A program made the translations under genes and the position numbers. The notes under the pieces are model-generated. The model did not search any database. It was not told the DNA's origin and saw only the letters and a list, made by a program, of their open reading frames with translations. Source: Eriocheir sinensis (lineage: Eukaryota; Arthropoda; Malacostraca; Decapoda; Varunidae). Taken from it: a DNA stretch of 64,000 nt. The stretch is taken from positions 319,501 to 383,500 of the forward strand of contig NW_026111663.1 in NCBI RefSeq assembly GCF_024679095.1, read 5' to 3'. Below are positions 19,510-29,551 of this stretch, in pieces; the first letter of the stretch is position 1, and each line of letters opens with the position of its first letter.

Positions 19510-20995
19510 AAAGGAGTCAGAGGGGGATGAGTACGAGGAATATGCCCAGAATCGTCCAGAGTGGAGATTTTAGAAAAAGTTTGAGAGAAGAGTTCAGCCT
19601 TAGAGATAGATGAGACGGCAGTGTTGCCGTCAGGACTGAGGAGTGGAGCGAAAGATGAAGAAGTGAAGTTGGAGGAGATGTTTTTGGCTAGTTCCCAGCA
19701 GTCACGGGAAGAGTTAGAGAAAGCAAGGTTTTGGCATTTTTTATTAATGAAAGAATTTTTGGTTAGTCGGAGAATAGATTTGGCACGATTTCGGGCAGAA
19801 ATGTAAAGTTCATAATTAGCATTAGTTTGAAGGCTCTGGTACCTTTTGTGAGCTACCTCTCTATCATTGACAGCACGAGAACAAGCGTGATTAAACCAAG
19901 GCTTTTTAGCGTGAGGAGTAGAGAAAGAACGAGGAATGTATGCCTCCATTCCAGAGACAATCACCTCTGTGATGCGCTGAGCACACACAGAGGGGTCTCT
20001 ATCCTGGAAGCAATAATCATTCCACGGGAAATCGGAAAAGTACATCCTCAGGTCGTCCCACCGAGCTGAAGCAAAATGCCAGAAGCATCGCCTCTTCGGT
20101 GGGTCCAGAGGGTGTACAGGAGCGATAGGACAGGATGCAGAAATAAGATTGTGATCGGAGGAGCCCAACGGAGAGAACAGTTTGACAGAATAAGCAGAAG
20201 GGTTTGAGGTAAGGAAGAGGTCTAGAATGTTGGGCCGGTCTCCAAGACGGTCAGGAATACGTGTAGGGTGCTGGACCAACTGCTCTAGGTCGTTGAGGAT
20301 AGCAAAGTTGTAGGCTTGTTCACCAGGATGGTCAGTGAAAGAGGATGAAAGCCAAAGCTGGTGGTGAACATTGAAATCTCCTAGGATGGAGATTTCAGCG
20401 AAGGGAGAGTGGGTCAAGATGTGCTCCACTTTAGAATTCAAATAGTCAAAGAATTTTACATAGTTGGTAGAGTTAGGTGAGAGATAAACAACACAGATGT
20501 ATTTAGTAATAGAATGACAATGAAGTCTTAGCCAAATGGTGGAAAATTCAGAAGAGTCAAGGTCGTGGGCACGAGAGCAAGTGATGTCGTTGCGCACGTA
20601 GGCGCAACATCCAGCTTTGGATTGAAATTTAGGATAGAGATAGTAGGAGGGAACAGAGTAGAGATTGCTGTCAGTAGCCTCAGAAACCTGTGTTTCGGTA
20701 AGGAAGAGAAGGTGAGGTTTAGAGGAGGAGAGATGATGTTCCACAGAATGAAAATTAGAGCGAAGACCGCGAATGTTGCAGAAATTGAGAAGAAAGAGGT
20801 TCGAGGAGTTATCAAGACACCTCTCGGGTCGGCAGCCAGAAGGGGAGTCCTCCCTGGGGGAATTTGTGGTCCCCCCCCCCAGGCGGGGACTCCGAGGCTT
20901 GGTGTAGGTGCGCCATTTTGAAATTTTAATTTTGGGAAAAGGTGTATATGTTGTGTGAATGTAGTGTGGTGTGGATAAAGAGAGGGTCTGTCTTT
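19497..20995 (-). pseudogene. LINE-A AP-like endonuclease region (copy A), 5' end replaced
   Basis: The frame encodes [32 protein letters not shown] (Glu), [13 protein letters not shown] (Asp/Asn) and [11 protein letters not shown] (Asp-His). These are the AP-endonuclease signatures that nick the target. The apparent Met start at 21,065 lies inside the left inverted repeat of the inserted transposon. The first ~23 residues (ending near [10 protein letters not shown]) are therefore encoded by transposon sequence and are not native. LINE sequence begins only at 20,995. Confidence 0.8.
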
Positions 20996-21602
20996 TAGAC
21001 CGGGAGCCCAGAGGGTTGGGGGTAGCCGGAATACTAACCAATTTTCCTTCCTGCCAGTGTTCCATACGTGCATTGTTGCATATGAAACTGGACGACTGGC
21101 ATGATATCTGTGGTGGATGTGGCTTCAGCAGCCATTTAAATTCGACACCTCAGCTACCCTAGGTTAGCTTTTTGACCTAACCACTTATAAGTACCTAGAA
21201 TGTATGAGTTGTGGGTGGAGTTGTTCCAAAAAATTGATGACAGCAATTTTTGGTGGTGGGATGGACCTGCCAGTCCCAATTATGTAAGCCACTCCAGCTA
21301 CCCTAGGTCAGCCTGAGAGCTAACTTCTCAGAACCTTTGCCAAAATGTTTGTGAGGATCCCAGGAGTCATAAATGGCCAATGACAGCAGTTTCCAATGGT
21401 GGGGTACCCCCGCCAGCCCCGCCCAAAGTGCCATGCCCCCAAAGTTACCCTAGGTCAGCCTGAGAGCTAACTTCTCAGAACCTTTGCCAAAATGTTTGTG
21501 AGGGCCCCAGGAGTCATAAATGGCCAATGACAGCAGTTTCCAATGGTGGGAAACCCCGCCAGCCCCAAAAAGTGCCACGCACCCCATGCTAACCTAGGTC
21601 CA
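20996..21602 (+). repeat. Left terminal inverted repeat with internal subrepeats
   Basis: The repeat pairs with 24,574-25,185. It holds two direct copies of a ~147-bp unit (about 21,294-21,435 and 21,441-21,589). The unit starts CTACCCTAGGTCAGCCTGAG and contains AGTCATAAATGGCCAATGAC. The right repeat also has two. Tandem subterminal units may be transposase-binding arrays. Confidence 0.88.
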
Positions 21603-21795
21603 CGCGAGCTAGGCTACACATAACTCCCAAAAACATGGTATGAACTGCCCATGCAAAGGTGTCACAAGTACATCCAGAAACAGGATACTTTGTAACCCTT
21701 AGGCTATAAAGGTATTACATGTATTACTCGTTTTAGCAGTAATTGTCTTTGACTCACTAATTCTTGCTAAATCCTTCTCTTTAAACCCTGCTGTA

Positions 21796-24158
21796 ATGAC
21801 CATCTTAGAAAAGGGTGCCTTCTCAATCCGAAGAACAACGAGGAATTTTAGCAGGTCGGCTGTTGATCTCTCTCTTGAACAAACTGTCAACAAGGATGCC
21901 AGTTCAAGCGCAAGAGGAATTGTTGCATTCCGGAACTCGGACCAAGCCTTGCGCCGATGGGCGTTGACAATGACACAGAGGGCTCTTGCGGTTTCGGAGC
22001 TGAAATCATTGGTCGGGATAGAGCAGGAAAACGGCACTGCAGCACAATGTCATCCATCACAAATCAATAAGGACAATATCCAAATGAAAGCTCTTGGAAA
22101 GACAATCGACACCTTCTGCAACCCCTTCAGCGATGAGGCCCCATCAACTTTAGTGAACATTGCCACTGGACGTGCAGCAAACGCAGCAACACAAAGTTAT
22201 CTTCTTTCGACGATACGAAGAGGCCAAGAAGCTAGAGAGAAGTTCGAAGAAGAATGGGACGAAAACAGGAAACGCTTCACCCAACCCATAAAGAAAGTCA
22301 AAGTCGCTAACTTCGCCGCAGAGAACACGAAAAAGGGGCCGTTGGCAAGTGCATCAAAGAGGGCACAGACCAATGCCGAGAACCTCAGGGATGCATTTGT
22401 CAAAATGATCGTTGTCGCCTCTCAAGACTCCGCCGTGGACCTCAGACACATCTTAAAATACCCAATAATCAAATACCCTCTAGCGTTTGCCCACTGCGAT
22501 GGTTCCCTGGTCAAGACCGACAAATCTTCTCTCCTGCATCATCTGGAAGCTGTACAGATGGAAACCATCAATGAACTCGACCACCCTGAGCTCTACACAC
22601 ACGTGTATGATGGAGGACTTCTCCTGCACTCCATCCTATCGCAGACCTCCATTGGAGCATCCTATGCATCAATTGCGCGGACGATATTGTCGGTCATCTG
22701 TGCCTCAAAGGGAAAAGAGGTTCACATCTGCCTTGATAAGTACCTAGAAGATTCGATCAAAGGAAGCGAAAGAAAACTTCGAGGAGCAGTTGACTCGGCT
22801 TACAACATAACCGGACCAGAGCAGACCATCAGGCAAAGTGGAAAAAAGTTACTGGCAAATGGGATGTTCAAAGATCAGTTGGGGAGATTTCTACTGCAGG
22901 AATGGGGGAAGGAACATTACTGGCACATTCTGGAAGGTAAAACTGTCATTGCATCCTTTGGTGGAGATTGCTTGAGCTTCGTACCAGACAAGGAAAGCCA
23001 CCACATCACCGTTACAAGACCTGCGGAATATCAGGGAAACCATGAGGAGGCTGATACCCTCATATCCTTCCACGTTGCCAACACTTCAGCGAGCCACATC
23101 TGTGTGAGAGCCTCTGATACAGATGTTCTGGTGATCTTGATCGGGATGCTGGCGAGACAACGTCCAGAGGTTCGTGCAGCCAAGACTGTCATTATGGAGT
23201 GTGGCATGGGGAACAGCCGTAGGTACATCAACGTCAGCAACATCACCGATGGTCTAGAAGACATGAAGACAGGTCTACCAGAAGCGCTACCGGGGTTCCA
23301 TGCATTCACTGGATGTGACTTTACCTCTGCTTTCTACAGGTGGGTTTGTGAGACCTCTGCGTTCAAAACTTGCAATAGCGAGAGGTGCAATGATATAGGG
23401 CCTAGGAAGAAACTTTCCTAGGTTCCTTTCTATTCAATGTCAATGCTATAAATACATTACTCTATCAACTAAGACTTTGATTTCAACTTCTATTTCAGAA
23501 AAGGCAAGGTTAAACCGCTCCAGATCTTAGAGAAGGACACAACAGGCAGATTCATAGAAGCATTCGTTGGCCTTGGGAAAATTGGTAACCTAGACACTGA
23601 GGCAATATCTGCATTTACCTGCCAAATGTATGGTCAAGACAAGACTGAAGACGTCAATGAAGCCCGATACCTGAGACTGATCGATATGACTGGAAAGGTT
23701 GAGAAGGTAATCTTGTAGCCAGAGAAATGGAGGGAGAATGGGTCTAACACTTTATATCGTAATCACTTAGAAAATTTTCAACATCCTTCCCATCTTTTCA
23801 GGAGAAGCAACTCTCGCATGTCAAGAAGCTGGACTGTGCTCTCCTACCACCTTCATACAAGGCATTAAAAGAGAAGATTCGAAGATCAAACTATGTTGCT
23901 GCTCTGTGGTGCAATGCTGATTCGCCTGCTCCTATGTGTAACGAATCACCCAGTGATTACGGATGGTGCCTTAGAGATAACCTCCTAGAGCCACTTTGGT
24001 TCAGAGGTGAAGAAATGCCACGTTCACTACACAGTGAGGAAATCGACAGTCAGGAAATTGCTGCAGATGATGAATCTGACCTGATGGGCTCCGACGAGGA
24101 AACTGATATAGAAGCTTGGAGTGAAGATACAGACTCTGATGACGATAGTGAAATATAA
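21796..24158 (+). CDS. Transposon-encoded XPG/FEN-like nuclease-domain protein, three exons
   Basis: Exons 21,796-23,339, 23,499-23,706 and 23,802-24,158 join in one frame of about 702 codons. Both introns (159 and 95 bp) are GT...AG with pyrimidine-rich acceptors. Exon 1 carries GKKLLANGMFKDQLGRFLL, then NHEEADTLISFHV followed by ICVRASDTDVLVILIGML. This acidic pair is reminiscent of the E-x-A / D-x-D signature of PIN/XPG-FEN nucleases. The exon 1-2 junction makes FTGCDFTSAFYRKGKVKPLQ, resembling the Gly-rich helix-hairpin-helix that follows it in FEN-type enzymes. Exon 3 has a conserved-looking DCALLPPSYKALKEKIRRSN block and a Glu/Asp-rich C-terminus. Such proteins recur as multicopy predicted proteins in aquatic invertebrates. 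The start is the first Met; 190 bp separate it from the left TIR. No stop or shift is seen, so it may be functional. Confidence 0.78.
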
Positions 24159-24451
24159 ATTTGACTGTGCATGTATTCATTGATTGATAGATTCATTTCC
24201 ATGACGTGACTAGCTTTTACAATGTCCAAGGGATGTGAAATCAAAGACTATATGTGGATCGACTGAAGTTGATTGCATTACTGGTAGAGGATAATATCAC
24301 GGACACTGTTTCTTATAATTCTCAAGTTTTTGAAGCATCTTGCTCTACACTATTTTCATTTCAGATTTTGTCGCAGATCTTGAAGTTCAATTAGAGTGTT
24401 GTACATGTATGTTGCAACCAATTAAATGTAGACAAACATTTTAGAAAAAAT

Positions 24452-24457
24452 AATAAA
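24452..24457 (+). promoter_or_regulatory. Polyadenylation signal of the nuclease gene
   Basis: AATAAA about 290 bp after the stop codon and before the right inverted repeat, in an AT-rich stretch. Confidence 0.5.
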
Positions 24458-24573
24458 ACGATATTAAATGTAGTAGTAAAAATCATTATCTTTATCACTT
24501 TGTTTCCAATAACAGCAATTTTACAGGCTCTAAAACACATTTTTGAAGGTTTTGAGAAGTAAGCTCACATGTT

Positions 24574-25185
24574 GACCTAGGTTAGCTTTGGGGGCGTGGC
24601 ACTTTGGGGGGGGGGGGCTGGCGGGGGTACCCCACCATTGGAAACTGCTGTCATTGGCCATTTATGACTCCTGGGGCCCTCACAAACATTTTGGCAAAGG
24701 TTCTGAGAAGTTAGCTCTCAGGCTGACCTAGCGTAACTTTGGGGGCATGGCTCTTGGGGCGGGGCTGGCTGGTGTAACCCAACATTGGAAACTGCTGTCA
24801 TTGGCCATTTATGACTCCTGGGATCCTCACAAACATTTTGGCAAAGGTTCTGAGAAGTTAGCTCTCAGGCTGACCTAGGGTAGCTGGAGTGGCTTACATA
24901 ATTGGGACTGGCAGGTCCATCCCACCACCAAAAATTGCTGTCATCAATTTTTTGGAACAACTCCACCCACAACTCATACATTCTAGGTACTTATAAGTGG
25001 TTAGGTCAAAAAGCTAACCTAGGGTAGCTGAGGTGTCGAATTTAAATGGCTGCTGAAGCCACACCCACCACAGATATCATGCCAGTCGTCCAGTTTCATA
25101 TGCAACAATGCACGTATGGAACACTGGCAGGAAGGAAAATTGGTTAGTATTCCGGCTACCCCCAACCCTCTGGGCTCCTGCTCTA
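24574..25185 (-). repeat. Right terminal inverted repeat
   Basis: Inverted copy of 20,996-21,602, including the two ~147-bp subrepeats and the block GGTACTTATAAGTGGTTAGG. It ends GGGCTCCTGCTCTA directly before the TTT duplication. Confidence 0.88.
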
Positions 25186-25188
25186 TTT

Positions 25189-25327
25189 AGAGAGCATGCT
25201 GAACTACTCTCCGGTGTTGGTGAGACAATAGGGAAACGGTTAGTGAGGACATGGGAAGGGTCTTTGGAGGGCTTCAGCTTCCTTCTCACCTCCCATATAT
25301 ACCTCACCGGGAGTGGCTTGCGCCACT

Positions 25328-25330
<3 letters not shown>
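25189..25330 (-). other. Displaced 5' end of LINE-A copy A
   Basis: AGAGAGCATGCTGAACTACT and the following bases match 36,367-36,405 in LINE-A copy B. The segment is therefore the part of copy A that lay upstream of the transposon insertion. It merges into a (TA)n tract. Confidence 0.75.

Positions 25331-25414
<84 letters not shown>
25331..25414. repeat. (TA)n microsatellite
   Basis: About 40 TA dinucleotides. The open frame translating to IYIYIY here is an artefact of the repeat. Confidence 0.95.
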
Positions 25415-25416
<2 letters not shown>

Positions 25417-25694
25417 TATATATGTAATTTTAATCATTATATATTTTACTCTTAATATAACACTTAAATAATTTAAAATACAGTAAATTTAATTTTGATT
25501 TAAATCATGATTTTTTTTCTCTGATTATAATCTAAATCAAAATAAGCCTGTATAATGTGGGTTCATAGCTGACTGTAAATAGGTATATATTACCTAACTT
25601 GTACAGATGATGGTAATAAAGAAAAGAACTTCTGATTATAGAATTTACCTTCCCCTACAGGTGTTATTGAAGCATGACTGTACGAGGTAAAAAT

Positions 25695-25900
25695 GTAGTG
25701 CAGCGACTTGCCTGAGGGGCGAGCCTCCCATAACTCACTCTACGAAGAGGGTATCTTTTTGGCCGACTGGTTAAGGAGTGGCTCTCCCGTCTCGCTGGTC
25801 ATGGGTTCGATCCCTGGAGCCGACAAAACCTTTCCATGTCTGGATTAATTTCTTGTGTGTTTTGTCACACGTAGTGATCATGTGGGAGTGTAGTCATTAT
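25695..25900 (+). mobile_element. tRNA-derived SINE, copy 2
   Basis: Box A at about 25,768-25,781 (TGGTTAAGGAGTGG) and a perfect box B at 25,803-25,814 (GGGTTCGATCCC) lie in a tRNA-like frame. The leader and tail are shared with copy 1 at 1645. This copy has the better preserved promoter. Confidence 0.8.
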
Positions 25901-26834
25901 CTCATCGACACCTGATCCTAGGAGCTCCCACCAAGGGATGGCCACGGCAGAAGAGTTTCCATCTCTATTCAGACACTTCCTCCCTGCCTGCTCCAAGTTT
26001 CTCAAGGATCTTTCACCCCTCTCCCTATAGTACTCCTGCACCCTATCTCTCCATTTCACTGGAGGTCGTCCTCTAACATTCCCTCCCTCTATCTCACTCA
26101 CACAGTGGCGGATCCAGGGGGGGCGGGGCGCCCCTCCCTTAGGAGATAAATTGCGCTCTCTGGGGGAGCATCATTCCTGTGAACACTACTACTACCCTAC
26201 TAATTATAATGATAATAATAATAACAATAATACTATTACTACTACTGCTACTAATACTACTAATACTAATAATAATAATAAAATAAATAAACAGACAAAA
26301 CAAATAAAAAAAATCATTACTCATTTCATCCATTCTACTCACACCACATGCACTCCTCAAATAACTCATTTCCACTGCCTGCACTCTAGACTTTCATTCC
26401 AGGCCCATGTTTCGCTTGGATATCTCTTTACCTCCATGTTCCCACTTCTGCCGTTCATGATACGTCCCAAAGACCCTACCACCCTTCTTCCTTGCAATGT
26501 CTTTCTCTTGTCTCTCCATCCGTACCACCATGCTTACACATAACTGATCCAAGGTACTTAAACTAATTATAATTAACCTCTTTCATTTCTTCACTACTCA
26601 AAATTATTTTTCATTTTTGTTTTGACATCCAGTTCCCACTCTATATGGGCATACAATATCCACAAACTCACTTCCACTCCGCTCACAAACCATCACTTTA
26701 CTTTTGTTGACATTTACTTTAAATTTTCTCCTTTTACATACACTTTTAAAAACACTGACCAAATTTCGTAAGTCACTTTCATTTTCTGTAAGGAGCACTG
26801 TGTCGTCAGAAAATATGATTGAATTCAGCACCAT
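25900..26834 (-). pseudogene. LINE RT/C-terminal relic with a foreign insertion
   Basis: Minus-strand pieces in order are IIFSDDTVLLTENESDL with VNVNKSKVMVCERSG (RT motif C region), then AVEMSYLRSACGVSRMDEMS, then VRGRPPVKWRDRVQEYYRER. All belong to the C-terminal half of a decapod-type LINE. Between the last two, 26,103-26,330 is foreign. It begins CAGTGGCGGATCCAGG, a hAT/MITE-like terminus, and runs into (TAA)-rich low-complexity sequence. The LINE copy is broken in several phases. Confidence 0.7.
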
Positions 26835-26966
26835 TCAGCAGAGCGTGTAGTAAAAAGGAAATTCTTGCATTTCATTAATGTGCTCATAACATAGATTTGC
26901 AGGACCCATTCTATCTTGGAAGACCATGAAATTATGAAATCAATGTCCCGCATTGAAACAAAATGC

Positions 26967-26969
<3 letters not shown>

Positions 26970-27013
<44 letters not shown>
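26970..27013. repeat. (CA)n microsatellite
   Basis: About 22 CA dinucleotides. Confidence 0.95.
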
Positions 27014-27015
<2 letters not shown>

Positions 27016-27067
27016 GATGTACAGTGAATAAACAAAACAAAAATATCAAATTACTGCCGGTTTATTT

Positions 27068-27211
27068 TTATTTCCCTAACTTATTTTTGAGGACCTCTTC
27101 CTCCAAGAGAGCAATTCTTGCTCTAGGTCTAGGTTGAGCTTCTGCCAGTTGTGAACTCAGCAACTCCTGCCGCATGGCCTCTGTCTGCAGTTGCATCTCT
27201 AGTAATTCGTG
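27068..27211 (-). CDS. Coiled-coil terminal exon, probably of the Myb/SANT-associated gene to the right
   Basis: 48 codons including TAA on the minus strand, opening after a possible acceptor TAGGCAG. The translation HELLEMQLQTEAMRQELLSS and ARIALLEEEVLKNKLGK is Gln/Glu/Leu-rich and coiled-coil-like, as at the C-terminus of Harbinger-associated Myb/SANT proteins. It lies downstream of the exons at 31.2-33.1 kb in the same orientation, with the deleted LTR element (27,376-30,813) in what would be the last intron. The donor that would join to it was not identified. Confidence 0.45.
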   Translation of the reverse strand, partial: HELLEMQLQTEAMRQELLSSQLAEAQPRPRARIALLEEEVLKNKLGK

Positions 27212-27375
27212 CTGCCTAGCAAATGCTTATTTACGCCACTGAGTTCCCTCCGTGAGGGCTGGGAATGACGTTTCAAATCTTCTGTGACGACGGAGACTCT
27301 GCCAAGCAAAATAATGAAAATTAGTAAAACTAAATGTGCTACATTTTGTCCTTTTCCCCTGCACTTGAATACCTT

Positions 27376-28648
27376 TGTAACGTTCTCTTTCTATTATCTT
27401 CTTGTTTATGGGTGTCGCTACATCCCTTTTTTTGCTAGGGCTGCTGCTTGTGTGATTAATTATGGAAGGTGGGAGGATTTCCGTGGGAACCACTTGTGAG
27501 ACAGCCTTAAGAAACTGGATGGTGATAATGTACTATGGGGGGGGGGGGGGGGATTTGGGTATGGTTCAGTAATCTCAAATGAGCAGCAAAACAGGCTCCA
27601 AATGATAACACTCAGTAAGGTTGTATATAATTATGTATTTGGTTTCCTTTTGCAAAGGTTAGCGGAGTACTAAAAAAAAAAAAAAAAAAAATGAATGACT
27701 GACAAGCTGCAGGCCTCTAATCTAGCTAGCTACCGGCACAAGGGAGATTTGGGGAATACACAGTATGCTTAGCTCTGGTTGCTGGAGGCGGAGAAGCAGG
27801 AGCTGGCGTGAGTGTCAGGCTCGGCAGGGGACGTCCACGATGGGAATGGGCGGTCCTGGTGATGGACAGACGGGCGCCGCTTGATGTGGAGATGGAGCGG
27901 CTCGGGTGGTGTGAAGAGGCGGGCGCCGTTTGATGTAGGGAGCAGCTTGGGCAGTGGTAGTTCGGCCCCCAGGGCAGTCGAGGGGCAGGTTACCCCGCCA
28001 TACAAGTTCCCATCCTGTAGTCCTTCTCACACCGCAGGCCGTGGGTGGTTTTTCGGTGGGGGGGGCTGAGTGGAGAGATGGACACCTCTCTCACTCAACT
28101 CCAACTCGCTGCCTTTCTTTGCTTCCTGCTGCTCGTCTCCTGACTAGCCTGCCTCACACAGCAGGCCGTGGGTGGTGTGTAGGTCGGGGGCTGAGTGGAG
28201 AGATGGACACCTCTCGGACCAGCCCGCTTCTGTGTTTTCTCGCTGCCTTTCCTTGCTGTTGGGGTGTTCGTCTCCTCGCGTCTCCCAAGCTTCTGGTGCT
28301 CTTCCTCCTCCTCCTTGCTTACTCATCAGCTTCTCCCCTCCATCACGTGATATTTTAACCCCGCATTACTGACTCTCTCTCCCTTCCGGAACATTCTTTT
28401 ACAATCAAACCCCTACCTATCTAACTAACTAGTTATTGGTTTCTTGGAGGGGTTCGAGGCTTTGAGATGAGGGATTTCAGTAACTCTCGGTCATATATTT
28501 ATTCGCTCATTCGCTCGCCGTGTTATCTTCTCATAACCTTTTATGCACTTACATTCCTCAGCCACCCATTCACTCTTTCACTCATTCACGCTCCCACTCG
28601 CTCACACTTACTGTCACTCACCGACTCACTCACATTCGGACCGTTACA
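27376..28648 (-). repeat. 3' LTR of deleted element
   Basis: 1,273 bp, closely matching 29,552-30,813. It contains A and G homopolymers (about 27,537-27,552 and 27,673-27,690) that differ between the two LTRs. Confidence 0.88.
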
Positions 28649-29229
28649 CGGCTCCCTCCTTCCTGAGATCGAAATCCCTTTCTCAAAGTCTTGAACCCAT
28701 TGGTAACATGTCTAAAAACAATCACATTACTACTCACTCCACATAAAACATTTAGTTACATCATATATAAAACATTAGATAAAAACCAATCAAACTTCTA
28801 AATGTAAAACACTCCATTCCTTGATTACGTCAAGAACTTACAACAGCATTGTCTTTAACAGCGGCCAACAACAACAAAAAATATCATGGCTATCCACTGG
28901 TATGGGCACGAGTGCCCTGGGGTCTCATCGGGACCCGGCATCCTGGCGGGGTGTCAGGTTGGTACCTTCCCCACCTCCCCTGGCATCCGGGGTGGCGTGG
29001 TATGGCCTTCCTAGCCACTCCCACACCTTCCGCGGGGAGCCCAGGTCGTCCCAGAGATTACTGGTGGGGTTGACGATGCTCTTCTGGGTCTCCACGTTTC
29101 ATCGGGCTTCGCCACCCCCGGATACGGGAGAGATTTACCAGTGCCGTATTGCACTGCAACAAAAGGAGGGTCTATTTACCAACTATCCTGCACCGCACAG
29201 ATCTGTTCCAGGAGCCAACCTAAACTTCT

Positions 29230-29490
29230 TCACTTAGCCTTCGTGGAGGACTTCTCTCTCTGGTTGGACGTTGTTCGACTATCTTCATCGCTACTGTCCA
29301 CCGGTGGCACTATTACTTCCTCCTGTTCTATGAGGATTTGTTCTTGTCCTCCATATGGTGTTACTTTATCTGCCGCTTGTTGTATCTTAGTTCCGTTAAA
29401 GACATTTTCTAATGTATAGGCACTCCCCATCCCTAATTATTTCTTTAACCTTGTACTGACCTAGCCACTTCACTCCTAACTTCCGCTTTA
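29230..29490 (-). pseudogene. Residual pol (integrase C-terminus) in deleted element
   Basis: Minus-strand frame with AYTLENVFNGTKIQQAADK and EQILIEQEEVIVPPVD, clearly homologous to the C-terminal part of the integrase at 3845-5158 but shifted and truncated. The upstream junction to leader sequence is at about 29,490 in a G-rich tract. Confidence 0.85.
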
Positions 29491-29529
29491 ACAGAGGGGG
29501 GGGGAGGGGGGGGATGGTTCACAGGGAAA

Positions 29530-29551
29530 TCCCACCGCAAAAGCCACCATA
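29530..29551 (-). other. Altered primer-binding site of deleted element
   Basis: The site matches 9166-9184 except that a T is replaced by AAAA (plus strand CCGCAAAAGCCACCA against CCGCTGCCACCA). Pairing to the tRNA would be interrupted after seven bases. Confidence 0.7.

Larger units (their letters stand above)
17830..20995 (-). mobile_element. LINE family A, copy A (Jockey/CR1-type)
   Basis: Minus-strand LINE with 3' UTR (17,830-17,954, containing the block CAACAAAGGAGGCAGCTC and poly-A/T tracts), RT and endonuclease. Its 5' end is cut at 20,995/25,186 by the 4.19-kb DNA transposon. The displaced 5' remainder continues at 25,189 to about 25,330. Copies B (33,205-36,400) and C (39,965-41,170) belong to the same family and allow exact boundary comparison. 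Confidence 0.88.
20996..25185 (+). mobile_element. Complete DNA transposon with long TIRs and XPG-like nuclease gene (Academ-like)
   Basis: 4,190 bp. Ends read TAGAC-CGGGAGCCC on the left and, inverted, TAGAGCAGGAGCCC on the right. The flanking target is duplicated as TTT (20,993-20,995 and 25,186-25,188). The related LINE-A copy B has the uninterrupted site GTCTTTAGAGAGCATGC at about 36,361, matching left flank plus right flank with a single TTT. This proves both ends. The inverted repeats span about 610 bp (20,996-21,602 and 24,574-25,185). One spliced gene sits between them, with an AATAAA downstream. Academ transposons are known to carry XPG nuclease domains and short 3-4 bp duplications, so I place it there tentatively. 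No DDE motif was recognised. Confidence 0.85.

Noticed and set aside
25108..25455. 115-codon frame ending in poly-Ile/Tyr
   Set aside because: It is the transposon TIR read outward into the LINE flank and then through the (TA)n tract.
25762..25820. Functional tRNA gene
   Set aside because: Boxes A and B are present, but the leader and tail recur in a second copy at 1645, as in a SINE, and the acceptor-stem pairing is poor.
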